From the NCBI GenBank assembly GCA_947496185.1, contig CANMCD010000009.1:1-64000 (forward strand): a stretch of DNA of 64,000 nucleotides, given 5' to 3'. The position numbers and the translations under genes are program-made. A model generated the notes under the pieces. The model was given only the letters and a program-made list of their open reading frames with translations, had not been told where the DNA came from and did not search any database. Of this stretch, positions 35,988 through 46,400 are shown piece by piece. The number at the start of each line of letters is the position of its first letter. The first letter of the stretch is position 1. The DNA is from an uncultured Tenacibaculum sp. (GTDB taxonomy: Bacteria; Bacteroidota; Bacteroidia; Flavobacteriales; Flavobacteriaceae).

Positions 35988-38699
35988 TTAAAAATCATAC
36001 GAAAATCCTATACTAAGGTTAATACCCTTTTTGAAATCCCTTAATACCACATTACCTTGATTACCTGAGCCCTCTCTGGTTAACTGATAACTAGGATCCA
36101 ATAAATTTGTCGCTTTTAGTTTTATTTTATATTTATTAGTCAAGGTTAATGAAGAAACTACATCTAAGGTTGGAATACCTTTTTCTATAATATTCTCAAA
36201 AGTTCTCGTTCCTATAGAATACACCTTATCACTTACATAATTGACCACTAATGAAGACGTCAATACTGCATTTTCGTATTTTTTTGAAAGGGTCACATCT
36301 GCATTTACTATTAAAGGAGCTGCTCCTTCCAACTCACTCGAATCATGAGAAAATTGTGCAATAGAAGCCCTGTCTAAATTTACTTTTGATACTAAAAAAG
36401 AAGCATTCATCCCTCCATCTAGGGTACATTCATTTTTTGTATCGATACTACTTTTCAAGATATTCTTTCTTGCCTCAAACTCAAACCCGTATACTGATGC
36501 ATTTTCCCCTACATTCAAATAAGTTAATGTATTTCCTCCAGAAGGTATTTCACTTCTAGCAATTGGATTATTGATATATTTATAAAACCCTGTAACACTT
36601 GCTAACTCCTTAGAGGAAAAATAATATTCATATTTTACATCAAAATTATAATTATCCGCTGGCTTTAAATTCGGATTCCCTTGACTAGAAAAACTAACAT
36701 CTTGGTATTTAAAAGGAGCTGTTTCTTTGAATTGCGGAAAAGTATACGTTTTACTGGCTGCTAAACGAACAATACTATTCTCATTGAAATTGTATTTAAC
36801 ATTGAAGCTTGGCAATAGGTAAGTTCTATTCAAATAAGAAGGTCCGTCTATAACACTCGTAGCAATATTGGTATCGTAAGCAACTCTTTGTTCATTTTTT
36901 TCAAATCTCAGTCCACCATAAAAGATTAAATCTTCACCAAATTGATAAACCACATTAGCATTCACTCCACTAACCAATCTTTTTCCTCTATAAGTAAACG
37001 GGTCAAAAACACGGAAATCTCTTCCTCGTCCCGTTTCTAGGTAAAATAAGTCATTTAGTGTATTTTGATTAAATACTGCATCAGGATTTTCGATAGCTAT
37101 TGGAACCCTAACAGAAAAGCCATGATTAAACATATAGGCCGAAAATAACCGTTCTGTATAACGATAATCGGCTCCAAAATCAAAACGACTTTTATCTTCT
37201 TCGTCCTCTTTTAGTTTGTAGCTTATTTTTCCTTGAGCCACATAATCATTTTCTTGTAGTTTCGAATAAAAACGCTCATTTTCACCTGCACTATTTATTT
37301 GTGGACTATAAAACTCATCTCTTAACAGGTAATTATTAACACGACGATCTGGCTCATTACCTCGCACAAAATTCAATGCTCCTTTTGCCTCTATGGTAAG
37401 CCTTTCAGACACTTTAAAATTACCTATAAGCTGATTAACATACAATTCGTTATTATTCGTTTGCTGCCTTCTTTGGAAAACCAAATCACCATCTTCTTCT
37501 GGATTATCCAAACCAAAATAATCTCCTATCGATTGTTTATTACTATGAATAAATAAATGGTTGTACGCTAAACTAAATCCTTTATCAGATTTGAATTTAA
37601 CATTTCCCATGACCAGCTGAGAAACATCATAACTGTATTTTGAAAAATCTTGATCTAAAAATACTTGCGCATTAGTATTCGTTTGCTTAATATTTCCTTC
37701 TGTAAAATTATAAGCGCCACTCATTCCTCCTACTAGAAAGAAACTCAATTTTCCATTTTCTCCTACCAAATACTTTTTCCCATAATTAAATGAAAAACTA
37801 TTATCTAATTGAAAATTTTGTGAATTTGGTTTCAATGAATTTTGAAACGAATACGTATTTAAATCCGTAACTGAATGATTTAATTTTTGCGTTCCAAATC
37901 TATTTGTTCCGTCGATAGTTAAAAAATTCTTTGTTAACGTTTGTGAATTTCCTCCAAAAGAAAAAGCTAAGTTTGCCACTCTCTTTTTATTCAATTCTTT
38001 AGAAACTATATTAACGTTTGCTCCACCCACATCGCTATATAGATCTGCAGAAAACACCTTATTTATTTCTACCTGCTGAATAATGCTTGTATCAAAAAAA
38101 TCTAGATTTATGTTTTTATACTCTGGATCTTCTGAAGGCAATGGCAAACCGTTAAGAGTAGTAGCATTATAACGATCTCCTAAACCTCTAACCACAACAT
38201 TTTTTGATCCTTTTAATACACCAGCTACTTTTGTTACTGCTGCTGCTGCATTTGAAACACCTTTTTTTGAAAGCTCTTGAGCACCAATACTCGTTTTTAT
38301 AGCAACTGCCTTTTTTTGTGCTAATATAATAGCACTTTCTTTCTCTTTACTCACTACCGCAGTTATCTTTACCTCGTCTAAAGACACACCTTCATGTGCC
38401 CCTAACAATTGATCCACCGTTAACACCTGATCTCCTACAACTGAAACTGATTTTTCTACGGTTTCATATCCTACAAAGCTAAATACTATTGTATGACTTC
38501 CTTCTGGAACATTCATGGTATACTTACCATCCATATCTGTAGTAGCTCCGATAGCAGTACCTTTTATAAAAACATTTGCAAAAGGTAAGGGTTCACCATT
38601 CATTTCTTTATCCGTAACAGTACCTGTTACAGTGCCTTTACTCTGTGAGAGTATTAAGTTCGTAAAGGCTAAAAAGACTAATAGGAGTATTTGTTTCAT
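35988..38699 (-). CDS. TonB-dependent receptor with carboxypeptidase-regulatory-like domain
   Basis: An outer-membrane active transporter of 903 residues when begun at Met38699, which gives the clean signal peptide MKQILLLVFLAFTNLILSQ. A CarboxypepD_reg-like domain follows (GTVTGTVTDKEMNGEPLPFANVFIKGT). Then comes a plug domain (GVSNAAAAVTKVAGVLKGSK, VVRGLGDRYNATTLNGLPLP) and a long beta-barrel ending in FSYDF with the terminal aromatic needed for assembly. It stands upstream of the beta-helix lipoprotein and is probably co-transcribed with it. The barrel is not typical of siderophore receptors and the substrate is unknown. Confidence 0.92.
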   Translation of the reverse strand: MKQILLLVFLAFTNLILSQSKGTVTGTVTDKEMNGEPLPFANVFIKGTAIGATTDMDGKYTMNVPEGSHTIVFSFVGYETVEKSVSVVGDQVLTVDQLLGAHEGVSLDEVKITAVVSKEKESAIILAQKKAVAIKTSIGAQELSKKGVSNAAAAVTKVAGVLKGSKNVVVRGLGDRYNATTLNGLPLPSEDPEYKNINLDFFDTSIIQQVEINKVFSADLYSDVGGANVNIVSKELNKKRVANLAFSFGGNSQTLTKNFLTIDGTNRFGTQKLNHSVTDLNTYSFQNSLKPNSQNFQLDNSFSFNYGKKYLVGENGKLSFFLVGGMSGAYNFTEGNIKQTNTNAQVFLDQDFSKYSYDVSQLVMGNVKFKSDKGFSLAYNHLFIHSNKQSIGDYFGLDNPEEDGDLVFQRRQQTNNNELYVNQLIGNFKVSERLTIEAKGALNFVRGNEPDRRVNNYLLRDEFYSPQINSAGENERFYSKLQENDYVAQGKISYKLKEDEEDKSRFDFGADYRYTERLFSAYMFNHGFSVRVPIAIENPDAVFNQNTLNDLFYLETGRGRDFRVFDPFTYRGKRLVSGVNANVVYQFGEDLIFYGGLRFEKNEQRVAYDTNIATSVIDGPSYLNRTYLLPSFNVKYNFNENSIVRLAASKTYTFPQFKETAPFKYQDVSFSSQGNPNLKPADNYNFDVKYEYYFSSKELASVTGFYKYINNPIARSEIPSGGNTLTYLNVGENASVYGFEFEARKNILKSSIDTKNECTLDGGMNASFLVSKVNLDRASIAQFSHDSSELEGAAPLIVNADVTLSKKYENAVLTSSLVVNYVSDKVYSIGTRTFENIIEKGIPTLDVVSSLTLTNKYKIKLKATNLLDPSYQLTREGSGNQGNVVLRDFKKGINLSIGFSYDF

Positions 38700-38835
38700 G
38701 CTAAACTTTGAATTCTGTTTTGTTTCACTGCAAAATTCCAACAGACTTGTAAATCTAATGTTAGCTACAAATTATTCTTCCATTATTAGAATGTTTATGT
38801 ATTGTTAAGAACACAAGCGAAAGATTACTTAAATG

Positions 38836-39339
38836 TTAACTTTGACTATCAACTCCGTATAATTTTAGATATTTCACCAATAATTCCTCAAAATTCTTTT
38901 GATTCAGAAAAGTAGCGACCTGTTCATCTATCCTATTCGCTTCACTAATTATAACTGTAGTAGGGTAAGAAACCCCTCCTTTTTTAGTAGCCAATAAAGT
39001 CGCTAACTCATGTACCCCTGAAGTCTTTCCACTTTGCTTGTAACAAAAAGTACGGCCTTGCAAACGAATCTCTTCTTTTGATTCTGCATCTAACATAACG
39101 AAATAAAAAGAATCGTCTAATATCTTCTTTACTGTCGGATGGGTAAATGTGTTTTTTTTCATTGCATAGCAAAACTTACACCATTTGGTATACACAAAAA
39201 CTACCATTGGTTTTTTTTTCTTACGCTGTAAATTTTGTACCTCTTCAAAAGTATGTAATTTAGGAAAGTACTTTTTCTGTCCTACAACTGTAAGATGCAT
39301 TAAAAACACTCCGAAAAATAATCCTACTATTTTTTCCAT
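38836..39339 (-). CDS. Thioredoxin-fold periplasmic protein
   Basis: A 167-residue exported thioredoxin-like protein. The signal peptide ends around TVVGQ (residue 20). The redox motif is WCKFC (about residues 51-55) in VVFVYTKWCKFCYAMKK, close to the DsbD-gamma/Thioredoxin_7 class. Its ATG overlaps the stop of the upstream TonB receptor by one base (TAATG), so the two proteins are translationally coupled. That receptor carries a Cys-x-x-Cys pair in its plug, making redox maintenance of the receptor or reduction of its metal cargo an attractive inference. Confidence 0.85.
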   Translation of the reverse strand: MEKIVGLFFGVFLMHLTVVGQKKYFPKLHTFEEVQNLQRKKKKPMVVFVYTKWCKFCYAMKKNTFTHPTVKKILDDSFYFVMLDAESKEEIRLQGRTFCYKQSGKTSGVHELATLLATKKGGVSYPTTVIISEANRIDEQVATFLNQKNFEELLVKYLKLYGVDSQS

Positions 39340-41600
39340 TAGAACACATTATATCTTACCCCTAAAAACATACGAATACCTTGATTGGAAGCAAACACAT
39401 ATGCTGGATCGAAAGTTAATGCATACGGATTGTTCTGTGTAGCCAACACCTCTCCTCTTGCATCATACTCAACTGCCTTATCAAACGGATCAAAAGCTCT
39501 TGCAATACTATTGGCTGGAGGAGTGAAATTTAAGAGGTTTTTTACCCCACCAAAAACTTCTATACCATTCTTAAACCTTTTGGTTGCCTGGACATTCTGA
39601 ATACTATACCAAGGAGAAGTAGGTGATCTTGGGTCTGTACCTCCTAATAAAGGCAAGTCCATCGGAGCGTAGACATTTCCTGTATAATCAAGTTTTACAT
39701 CAATCGTGGGTACTTTGTATGATACACTCCAAGTGCCACTAAAACTTTCCGTTAATAATTGTCTTTCTGTAATCCCATTTTCAGTAGTAGCTACATCCAT
39801 TAATGTAGCTCCCGCAATTATAGACAATCCATTTTGCCAGTTTATATCTGCATTTATTGATACCCCTCTTGAAACAGCATTCCCTTCTAAATTATCATAA
39901 ATAATTTTACTAGGATCTGTCTCATAATCAGGGATAATTTTATTATCAAAATAGGTATAAAAAGCACTTGCGTCTATCGTAAAAATGGTATTGTTTTCAG
40001 AAACCATCTTTTTTACATAATTTACATTAGTATTCCATGAGGTTTCAGGACGTAATTGCTCTTCAAAATACACATCTCTATTTCCTGTCAAAGCAGCGTG
40101 ATCTTCGGTAAACACATTGGCTACTCGAAACCCATTACCTATACTAATTCTTATCACGTCGCTCTGATCTTCTGAATTCCACTTATAATTCAATCGAGGA
40201 GAAAAAATATTATCGTGTACGCTATTGTGATCGTATCGAACCCCAAGTAATAATTTATTGCGAGTGCTCAGCGCTATTTCATCTTGCACAAAGATCCCTG
40301 GTAAATGAATTACTGAAGGCGTATTCACTAAATTATTTCCTGTAGCTGGTGTATTATCATCATAATAGGTATATCTATATGCCAACCCCATCAGTATATC
40401 ATGTGATTTTCCGAAAGAAGTATCCCAAACTAACTGTCCAAATCCGATGTATTGATCTGCCTTGTAAAAAGTATCACCATAAAAAGAATTTTGAGAGTGC
40501 CCATTTGCACTGTATTGAAAATTTAATTTTTCATTTGTTGGTAATTGATATGTTCCGAAAGTTTCCCACCTACTTGTATAAATACTTTCTCCATACACCT
40601 CTCTTCCTCCTCTAAATCTGGGCTCCCAAGACATTTGTCCCCCCCATCGATCTTCATACACATACCTTCCTGCTAAGGTAAATATCCTATCATTTTTTCT
40701 TTCAAATGAAAACTTATTAAATAAGGAGATTCTATTTTGCAATGTCAAATCTGTAAAACCATCATTATTTTCATCAATAGGATTCTGATAATTAAAATAA
40801 TTTACCCCTAGTAAACCGTTAACTTTCTCAAAACCGTATTTCAATCCAATATCTGTATTTACCTCCCCCCATGAACTCGCAAAAGATTCTACCGCAATAG
40901 TAGGGGCAGCCGCTGCTTTTTTAGTAATGATATTGATAATTCCTCCTACTGCCTCTGACCCATACAAGGTTGAAGCTGGCCCTTTTACAATTTCTACTCG
41001 TTTAATCAATGCTTGTGGAATCCCAGTCAATCCGTATACTGTCGATAAGCCACTTACAATAGGCATCCCATCAATCAACACAAAAGTATAAGGCCCTTCT
41101 AAGCCGTTAATATGAATATCTCCTGTATTACATACACTACAATTCACCTGAGGCCTAACGCCGTTTACATTTTGCATGGATTCAAAAATAGAAGGAGATG
41201 GATTTTTAACAAAAAAACTTGGTGAATAAACCTCTACTGGCACAGGACTTTCTAATCTTTTTACGGGCTTCATCGTACCAGAAACCACCACCTCCTCCAA
41301 TGCTGTTTTCATTTCTTCTAAAACAATGTTCAATACTTTTTCTTTATCAGAAAAATTCACTTTAATAACTCTTGTTTTAAACCCTATAAATGAAACTATT
41401 ATTTTTTGATTTCCTGTCAATTTCGTTATTAACTTATAGTGTCCGTTTTTATCAGTCACAGTACCAATATCTGTACCTTTAATAAAAACATCCACCATCT
41501 CAATTGGCATATTATTATGTGTAATTTTTCCTTTTAACACATTTTGAGAATAAGATGACCCTAAATAGCATATTGCTATTATTTTTAAAATAAGTTTCAT
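39339..41600 (-). CDS. TonB-dependent receptor, likely metal uptake
   Basis: A 753-residue outer-membrane receptor when begun at Met41600 (signal peptide MKLILKIIAICYLGSSYSQ). The upstream in-frame extension to 41675 crosses the regulatory palindrome and is unlikely. A CarboxypepD_reg-like domain (about 20-100) is followed by the plug with CSVCNTGDIHINGLEGPY and VEIVKGPASTLYGSEAVGG, then the barrel ending in VRYNVF. The CSVC pair in the plug is unusual. It is divergent from a DtxR-type regulator and a ZIP transporter, so Fe, Mn or Zn uptake is the best guess, with metal limitation relieving repression. Confidence 0.9.
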   Translation of the reverse strand: MKLILKIIAICYLGSSYSQNVLKGKITHNNMPIEMVDVFIKGTDIGTVTDKNGHYKLITKLTGNQKIIVSFIGFKTRVIKVNFSDKEKVLNIVLEEMKTALEEVVVSGTMKPVKRLESPVPVEVYSPSFFVKNPSPSIFESMQNVNGVRPQVNCSVCNTGDIHINGLEGPYTFVLIDGMPIVSGLSTVYGLTGIPQALIKRVEIVKGPASTLYGSEAVGGIINIITKKAAAAPTIAVESFASSWGEVNTDIGLKYGFEKVNGLLGVNYFNYQNPIDENNDGFTDLTLQNRISLFNKFSFERKNDRIFTLAGRYVYEDRWGGQMSWEPRFRGGREVYGESIYTSRWETFGTYQLPTNEKLNFQYSANGHSQNSFYGDTFYKADQYIGFGQLVWDTSFGKSHDILMGLAYRYTYYDDNTPATGNNLVNTPSVIHLPGIFVQDEIALSTRNKLLLGVRYDHNSVHDNIFSPRLNYKWNSEDQSDVIRISIGNGFRVANVFTEDHAALTGNRDVYFEEQLRPETSWNTNVNYVKKMVSENNTIFTIDASAFYTYFDNKIIPDYETDPSKIIYDNLEGNAVSRGVSINADINWQNGLSIIAGATLMDVATTENGITERQLLTESFSGTWSVSYKVPTIDVKLDYTGNVYAPMDLPLLGGTDPRSPTSPWYSIQNVQATKRFKNGIEVFGGVKNLLNFTPPANSIARAFDPFDKAVEYDARGEVLATQNNPYALTFDPAYVFASNQGIRMFLGVRYNVF

Positions 41601-41635
41601 TGTAGTTAATAATTTGTTACAGCAAAAGTATACAT

Positions 41636-41659
41636 TATTTTTAGACCTACCTAAAAATA
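41636..41659. promoter_or_regulatory. Palindromic operator between receptor and DtxR-type gene
   Basis: A perfect 9-base inverted repeat TATTTTTAG/CTAAAAATA separated by six bases. A minus-strand -7 box TACTTTTG (41623-41630) serves the receptor and a plus-strand TATGTTTG (41682-41689) serves the regulator. The palindrome covers the -33 zone of the receptor promoter. Its shape fits a DtxR/IdeR/MntR-type site, so autoregulation and metal-dependent repression of the receptor are inferred. Confidence 0.6.
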
Positions 41660-41713
41660 TGTTCATGTAAAGCAAAATTTGTATGTTTGCCTACAAACTC
41701 AAGCAAAAGTTAT

Positions 41714-42379
41714 ATGTTTAGTCAATCTGAAGAAAACTATATAAAAACCATATATCACCTAAGTAGTATATCCAATCAAGGAATTAGCACAAGTGCTATT
41801 GCTAAAAAACTGGACACAAAAGCTTCTTCTGTCACGGATATGATCAAAAAACTATCCGAAAAAGAAGTCGTTATCTATAAGAAATATCAAGGGGTTACTT
41901 TAACAGCACTTGGAAAAAGTATCGCTATAGACATTGTTCGAAAACACCGACTTTGGGAAGTTTTTTTGGTTAATAAATTAAATTTTCCTTGGGATGAAGT
42001 ACACGAAATTGCAGAGCAACTAGAACATATCCAGTCTCCGAAACTTATAGATGAATTAGACGCCTTTTTAAACTACCCCAAACAAGACCCACACGGAGAC
42101 CCCATTCCTGATAAAAATGGAAGAATGCATGCCATTGAAAAAAGCTTGCTTTCTTCTTTAAAAAAAGGAGATAAAGGAGTCTGTGTAGGAGTTGAAGACA
42201 GTTCCTCAGAATTCTTAAAATTTCTAGATCGGCAAGGAATCTCTCTAGGCAAGAATATTGAAATCATCAATATAGAACCCTTTGATGACTCTTTACTTAT
42301 CAAACTAGAAGATAAAGAGCTATCTATATCTAATAAAATAGCCAGCAACTTATACATTCAAAAAATAACTATAGAATAA
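41714..42379 (+). CDS. DtxR/MntR-family metal-dependent repressor
   Basis: A 221-residue regulator with the three DtxR parts. These are an N-terminal winged helix (SQSEENYIKTIYHLSSI ... KASSVTDMIKKLSEKEVV), a metal-binding dimerisation domain with RKHRLWEVFLV and EVHEIAEQLEHI, and a FeoA/SH3-like C-terminal domain from about residue 150. The start at ATG 41714 is preferred because the longer TTG start lies inside the TATGTTTG promoter box. The ZIP transporter follows after 16 bases. It probably senses Fe or Mn and controls both arms of the locus. Confidence 0.92.
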   Translation: MFSQSEENYIKTIYHLSSISNQGISTSAIAKKLDTKASSVTDMIKKLSEKEVVIYKKYQGVTLTALGKSIAIDIVRKHRLWEVFLVNKLNFPWDEVHEIAEQLEHIQSPKLIDELDAFLNYPKQDPHGDPIPDKNGRMHAIEKSLLSSLKKGDKGVCVGVEDSSSEFLKFLDRQGISLGKNIEIINIEPFDDSLLIKLEDKELSISNKIASNLYIQKITIE

Positions 42380-42395
42380 AACATTACAAACCATT

Positions 42396-43232
42396 ATGAG
42401 TACTTTCGACACTATTGTTTCTTTTTGCAAAGAACATCCCATACAAGGAGCATTTTATGCTACTGTATTTACTTGGGGGCTTACCGCTTTGGGAGCGAGT
42501 TTAGTCTTCTTTTTTAAAAAACTTAATCGTGCTGTTTTGGATGGAATGTTAGGGTTTACTGGAGGCGTGATGGTTGCAGCGAGTTTTTGGAGCTTACTTT
42601 CTCCTGCGATTGACAACAGCCCTGGAGAAGGGTTTGTAAAAGTAATTCCATCCGCTATTGGCTTTGCTTTAGGAGCTCTGGCATTATTTGGCATGGACAA
42701 ATGGCTCCCTCACTTACACATTAACTTTAAAGACGATGAAGTGGAAGGTGTAAAAACCAACTGGCACAAAACTACCTTGCTTGTTTTAGCCATTACCTTA
42801 CACAACATACCTGAAGGACTGGCTGTAGGTGTGTTATTTGGAGCTGCCTCAACTTTAGTGGGCGTAGAACAAACTGAAATGATTATTGCCGCAATCTCAT
42901 TGGCCATAGGAATAGGTATACAGAACTTTCCTGAAGGATTTGCCGTCGCTATGCCCTTACGTAGGCAAGGAGTAAGTAGAAAACGTAGCTTTTGGTATGG
43001 ACAATTATCGGCTATCGTAGAACCTTTTGCCGCAGTATTAGGGGCTGTTGCAGTATCTTTTTTTACACCAATTTTACCTTACGCTTTAGCATTTGCTGCA
43101 GGTGCAATGATTTTTGTGGTGGTAGAAGAAGTAATTCCCGAAACCCAACGAGATAAGTATACGGATATCGCTACCCTTGGTTTTATTGGTGGATTTATTG
43201 TGATGATGTCCTTAGATGTAGGCTTAGGATAA
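42396..43232 (+). CDS. ZIP-family metal transporter
   Basis: A 278-residue inner-membrane divalent-cation importer of the ZupT/gufA subgroup. Eight hydrophobic helices are apparent. The metal-site motifs are HNIPEGLAVGVLFG in helix 4 and QNFPEGFAVAMPL in helix 5, and the last helices hold AGAMIFVVVEEVIPE. It shares a transcript with the DtxR-type repressor. Zn, Fe or Mn import completes the path from outer-membrane receptor to cytoplasm. Confidence 0.92.
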   Translation: MSTFDTIVSFCKEHPIQGAFYATVFTWGLTALGASLVFFFKKLNRAVLDGMLGFTGGVMVAASFWSLLSPAIDNSPGEGFVKVIPSAIGFALGALALFGMDKWLPHLHINFKDDEVEGVKTNWHKTTLLVLAITLHNIPEGLAVGVLFGAASTLVGVEQTEMIIAAISLAIGIGIQNFPEGFAVAMPLRRQGVSRKRSFWYGQLSAIVEPFAAVLGAVAVSFFTPILPYALAFAAGAMIFVVVEEVIPETQRDKYTDIATLGFIGGFIVMMSLDVGLG

Positions 43233-43423
43233 TACTACCTTAAAATCAAAACACTAAACCACCTAGTAGTTAAGATATTACAAAGAAACATAATACCGTT
43301 TGATAACTTACAAAAGTTACTACACTTCTTTTTTTATTAAAAGAATAAGCCACTATACTTCTTTTTAACAGGTATTAAACGTTAAATTAGCACAATAAAC
43401 GTGCAACTTATTTTTGATTAACC

Positions 43424-46400
43424 GTGCAAACGTCTCCTATATTTAGAGTCTATAATGCTTCTGCGGGAAGCGGAAAAACATTTACACTCGTAAAAGAATA
43501 TTTAAAAATCCTTTTACAGTCTTCAGACCTTTTTCTTTTTCAAAAAATATTAGCCATTACATTTACCAACAAAGCGGCTAATGAAATGAAAGAACGGATT
43601 CTATTAAACCTAAAAGATTTTTCAGAAGGACATGAAAATGATCTCTTAAAAATAATCTTAGCAGAAACTGCACTTTCTGCAAAAGAAATCAACATTCGAA
43701 GTAAAAAAGTTTTAGAAAACATTCTTCAAAACTATGCTGCTTTCTCGATCACTACAATTGATAGTTTTACCCATAAAATAATTAAAAGTTTTGCTTTTGA
43801 TCTTGGACTTTCACTGAATTTTGAGGTAGAAATGGACAGCATCTCATTGTTGAATGAGGCTGTTGACGTGCTCATTTCAAAAATAGGTACAGAAGAAGAA
43901 ATCACCCAATTACTTATTCAGTTTTCTTTAGATAAAATAGACGATGATAAAACATGGGATATTACAAGAGAGCTCAATGATATCTCTAACATCCTGTTAA
44001 ACGAAAATGACGCGAAGCATTTCGACCTTCTGTCTTCAAAAACGATTACTGATTTTACAACACTTAAAAAAAAATTAACCTTCAGCCGTAATGAACTAAG
44101 AGAAAAAATAAAAAACACAGGCCTTGAAGCATTGAACATCATTGAAAAAGAAAACCTAAAGCCTACAGATTTTTCAAGAGGAACCTTTCCTAAATTTTTA
44201 AAAGACTTAGGAGAATTTAACACAAAGTTTGACTATAAAAAAAGAAGTGAAACTATTGATAAAGCTGTTGAAAATCATAATTTCTATACCAAGACTGCTT
44301 CTTTAGAAATACGCACGACTATTGAACGTATTTTACCCTCACTTCTTGCTTTATTTGAAGAAAGCAAAAAAATATACGGACAACTTATGCTAACCGATAT
44401 GGCTTTAAAAAACATTATTCCTCTAGCTGTTTTAAACCATATCCATACAGAGTTAAACACCATAAAAGAAGAAAATAACATCCGTTTGCATGCAGAATTT
44501 AATCAACTCATAGCTAGCAACATTCAAAACCAACCTACCCCGTTTATTTATGAAAAAATCGGACAGCGTTTCATGCATTATTTCATTGATGAAATGCAAG
44601 ATACTTCTACCTTACAGTGGAACAATTTAATTCCATTAATAGACAATGCTTTGGCACAAGAAAACAGTAGCTTATTGTTGGTAGGAGACGGAAAACAGGC
44701 TATTTATCGCTGGAGAGGTGGAAAGGCGGAACAATTTATCAATCTAGGTTTATCCGATTCAGTACAAGCTAGTAATCCATTTCAAGCACCCAAGATCACA
44801 GAAACACTTGAAACCAATTTTAGAAGCTATAGTGAAATCATTAATTTCAATAACGAATTTTTTCAACATGTAGCTCTTTTCCTACAAAACCTTCAATACC
44901 AACAAATTTTCAAAGAAGGAAACCATCAGCTAGAAAACAGTAAAAAAGGAGGCTATGTTTCTATCGATTTTCTAGAAAGAATTACCGATACCCAAGAAAA
45001 CAACCTGAAATACCCTAAAAAGGTTTTAGAAACTATTAAAGAACTCGAAACCACGCACCATCTTCATGAAATTTGTATTTTGGTACGTAAAAAAATAGAC
45101 GGAATTAACATTGCCAATTACCTTGCAGAAAACAATATTCCGATCGTTTCTTCTGAAACTTTACTACTCAAAAACAATGCTAAAGTAAATTTTATAACAC
45201 ATGTTTTACAACTTATACAGCACCCTTCTGATAAAGAAACACAAGTAAACATTTTATATTTTCTACACCAACACCTTTCAATTGACGAAGACAAACATCT
45301 TTTCTTAGAAAAACATAGTACACTAACACCTACTTCCCTACTAGAGAAATTAAAAAACTATTGTAATTCGTTTAATCTTTTGGAGTTTAACCAACTTCCT
45401 TTTTATGAAAAAATAGAAGAAATTATTAGAGGTTTTACCTTAACTAAAACTTATGATGCTTATATTCAATATTTCTTAGACATTGTTCTTGAACAACAAA
45501 GAAACGGCGCAGACATTCAGAGCTTCCTTGATTATTGGGAGGTAAAAAAAGAAAGTTTGAGCATCGTCGTTCCAGAAAATACGGATGCGGTACAAATCAT
45601 GACAATTCACAAGTCAAAAGGATTGGAATTCCCTGTCGTTATTTTCCCTTGTGATCTAGATATCTACCAACAAATCAATCCGAAAGTTTGGTTACCTGAA
45701 TTACCCGAAAGTTTTGGCAATTTTAAAGAGTTTTTAATTCCTTTCAACAAAAATTTAGATTTTATAAGCGAGCTAGGGGCTAAAATATATCAAAAACAAC
45801 GTGAAGAACTAGAGCTTGACAATTTCAATCTGTTATATGTAGCTCTTACAAGAGCTGTAAAACAATTGCATATTATTACAGAATACAAAATAAATAAAGC
45901 TGGAGAAAACACTAATTTCTACTCAGGAATCTTCATTAATTACCTAAAGAAAAAAGGGCTTTGGAATCAAGAAATAAAACAATATTCTTTTGGAAACGTT
46001 GAAACCAACAAAGTAATAAAGAAAGCTATGGACACAAACCAAGTTCAAAAAAACTTTATTTCATTACCATGGAAAAAACACAACATCCAATTGTTAGCCA
46101 ATACAGCTAATCTCTGGAATGCCGAACAAAAGGACGCTATTGAATACGGTAACTTGATTCATGAAATTATGGCGAGTATTTATACCCCAAAAGACATCTC
46201 AAAAACTATAGAACAATACGCTACACAAAAAAGCTTATCTAAAGAACTTCGTATAGAAATTGAGAATAAAATTATTGAAATTGTTAAACATTCAGAAATG
46301 TCAGTATTCTTTAGTGATAATGCTGTTACCTATACAGAAAGAGAAATTATAGACGTCGACAACCAAATAATTATACCTGATAGAATATCCATACTTGGAG

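Noticed and set aside
41675..41714. Longer N termini for the TonB receptor and the DtxR-type regulator
   Set aside because: Both extensions run through the promoter boxes and the operator palindrome; the internal ATGs give a proper signal peptide and the normal DtxR start.
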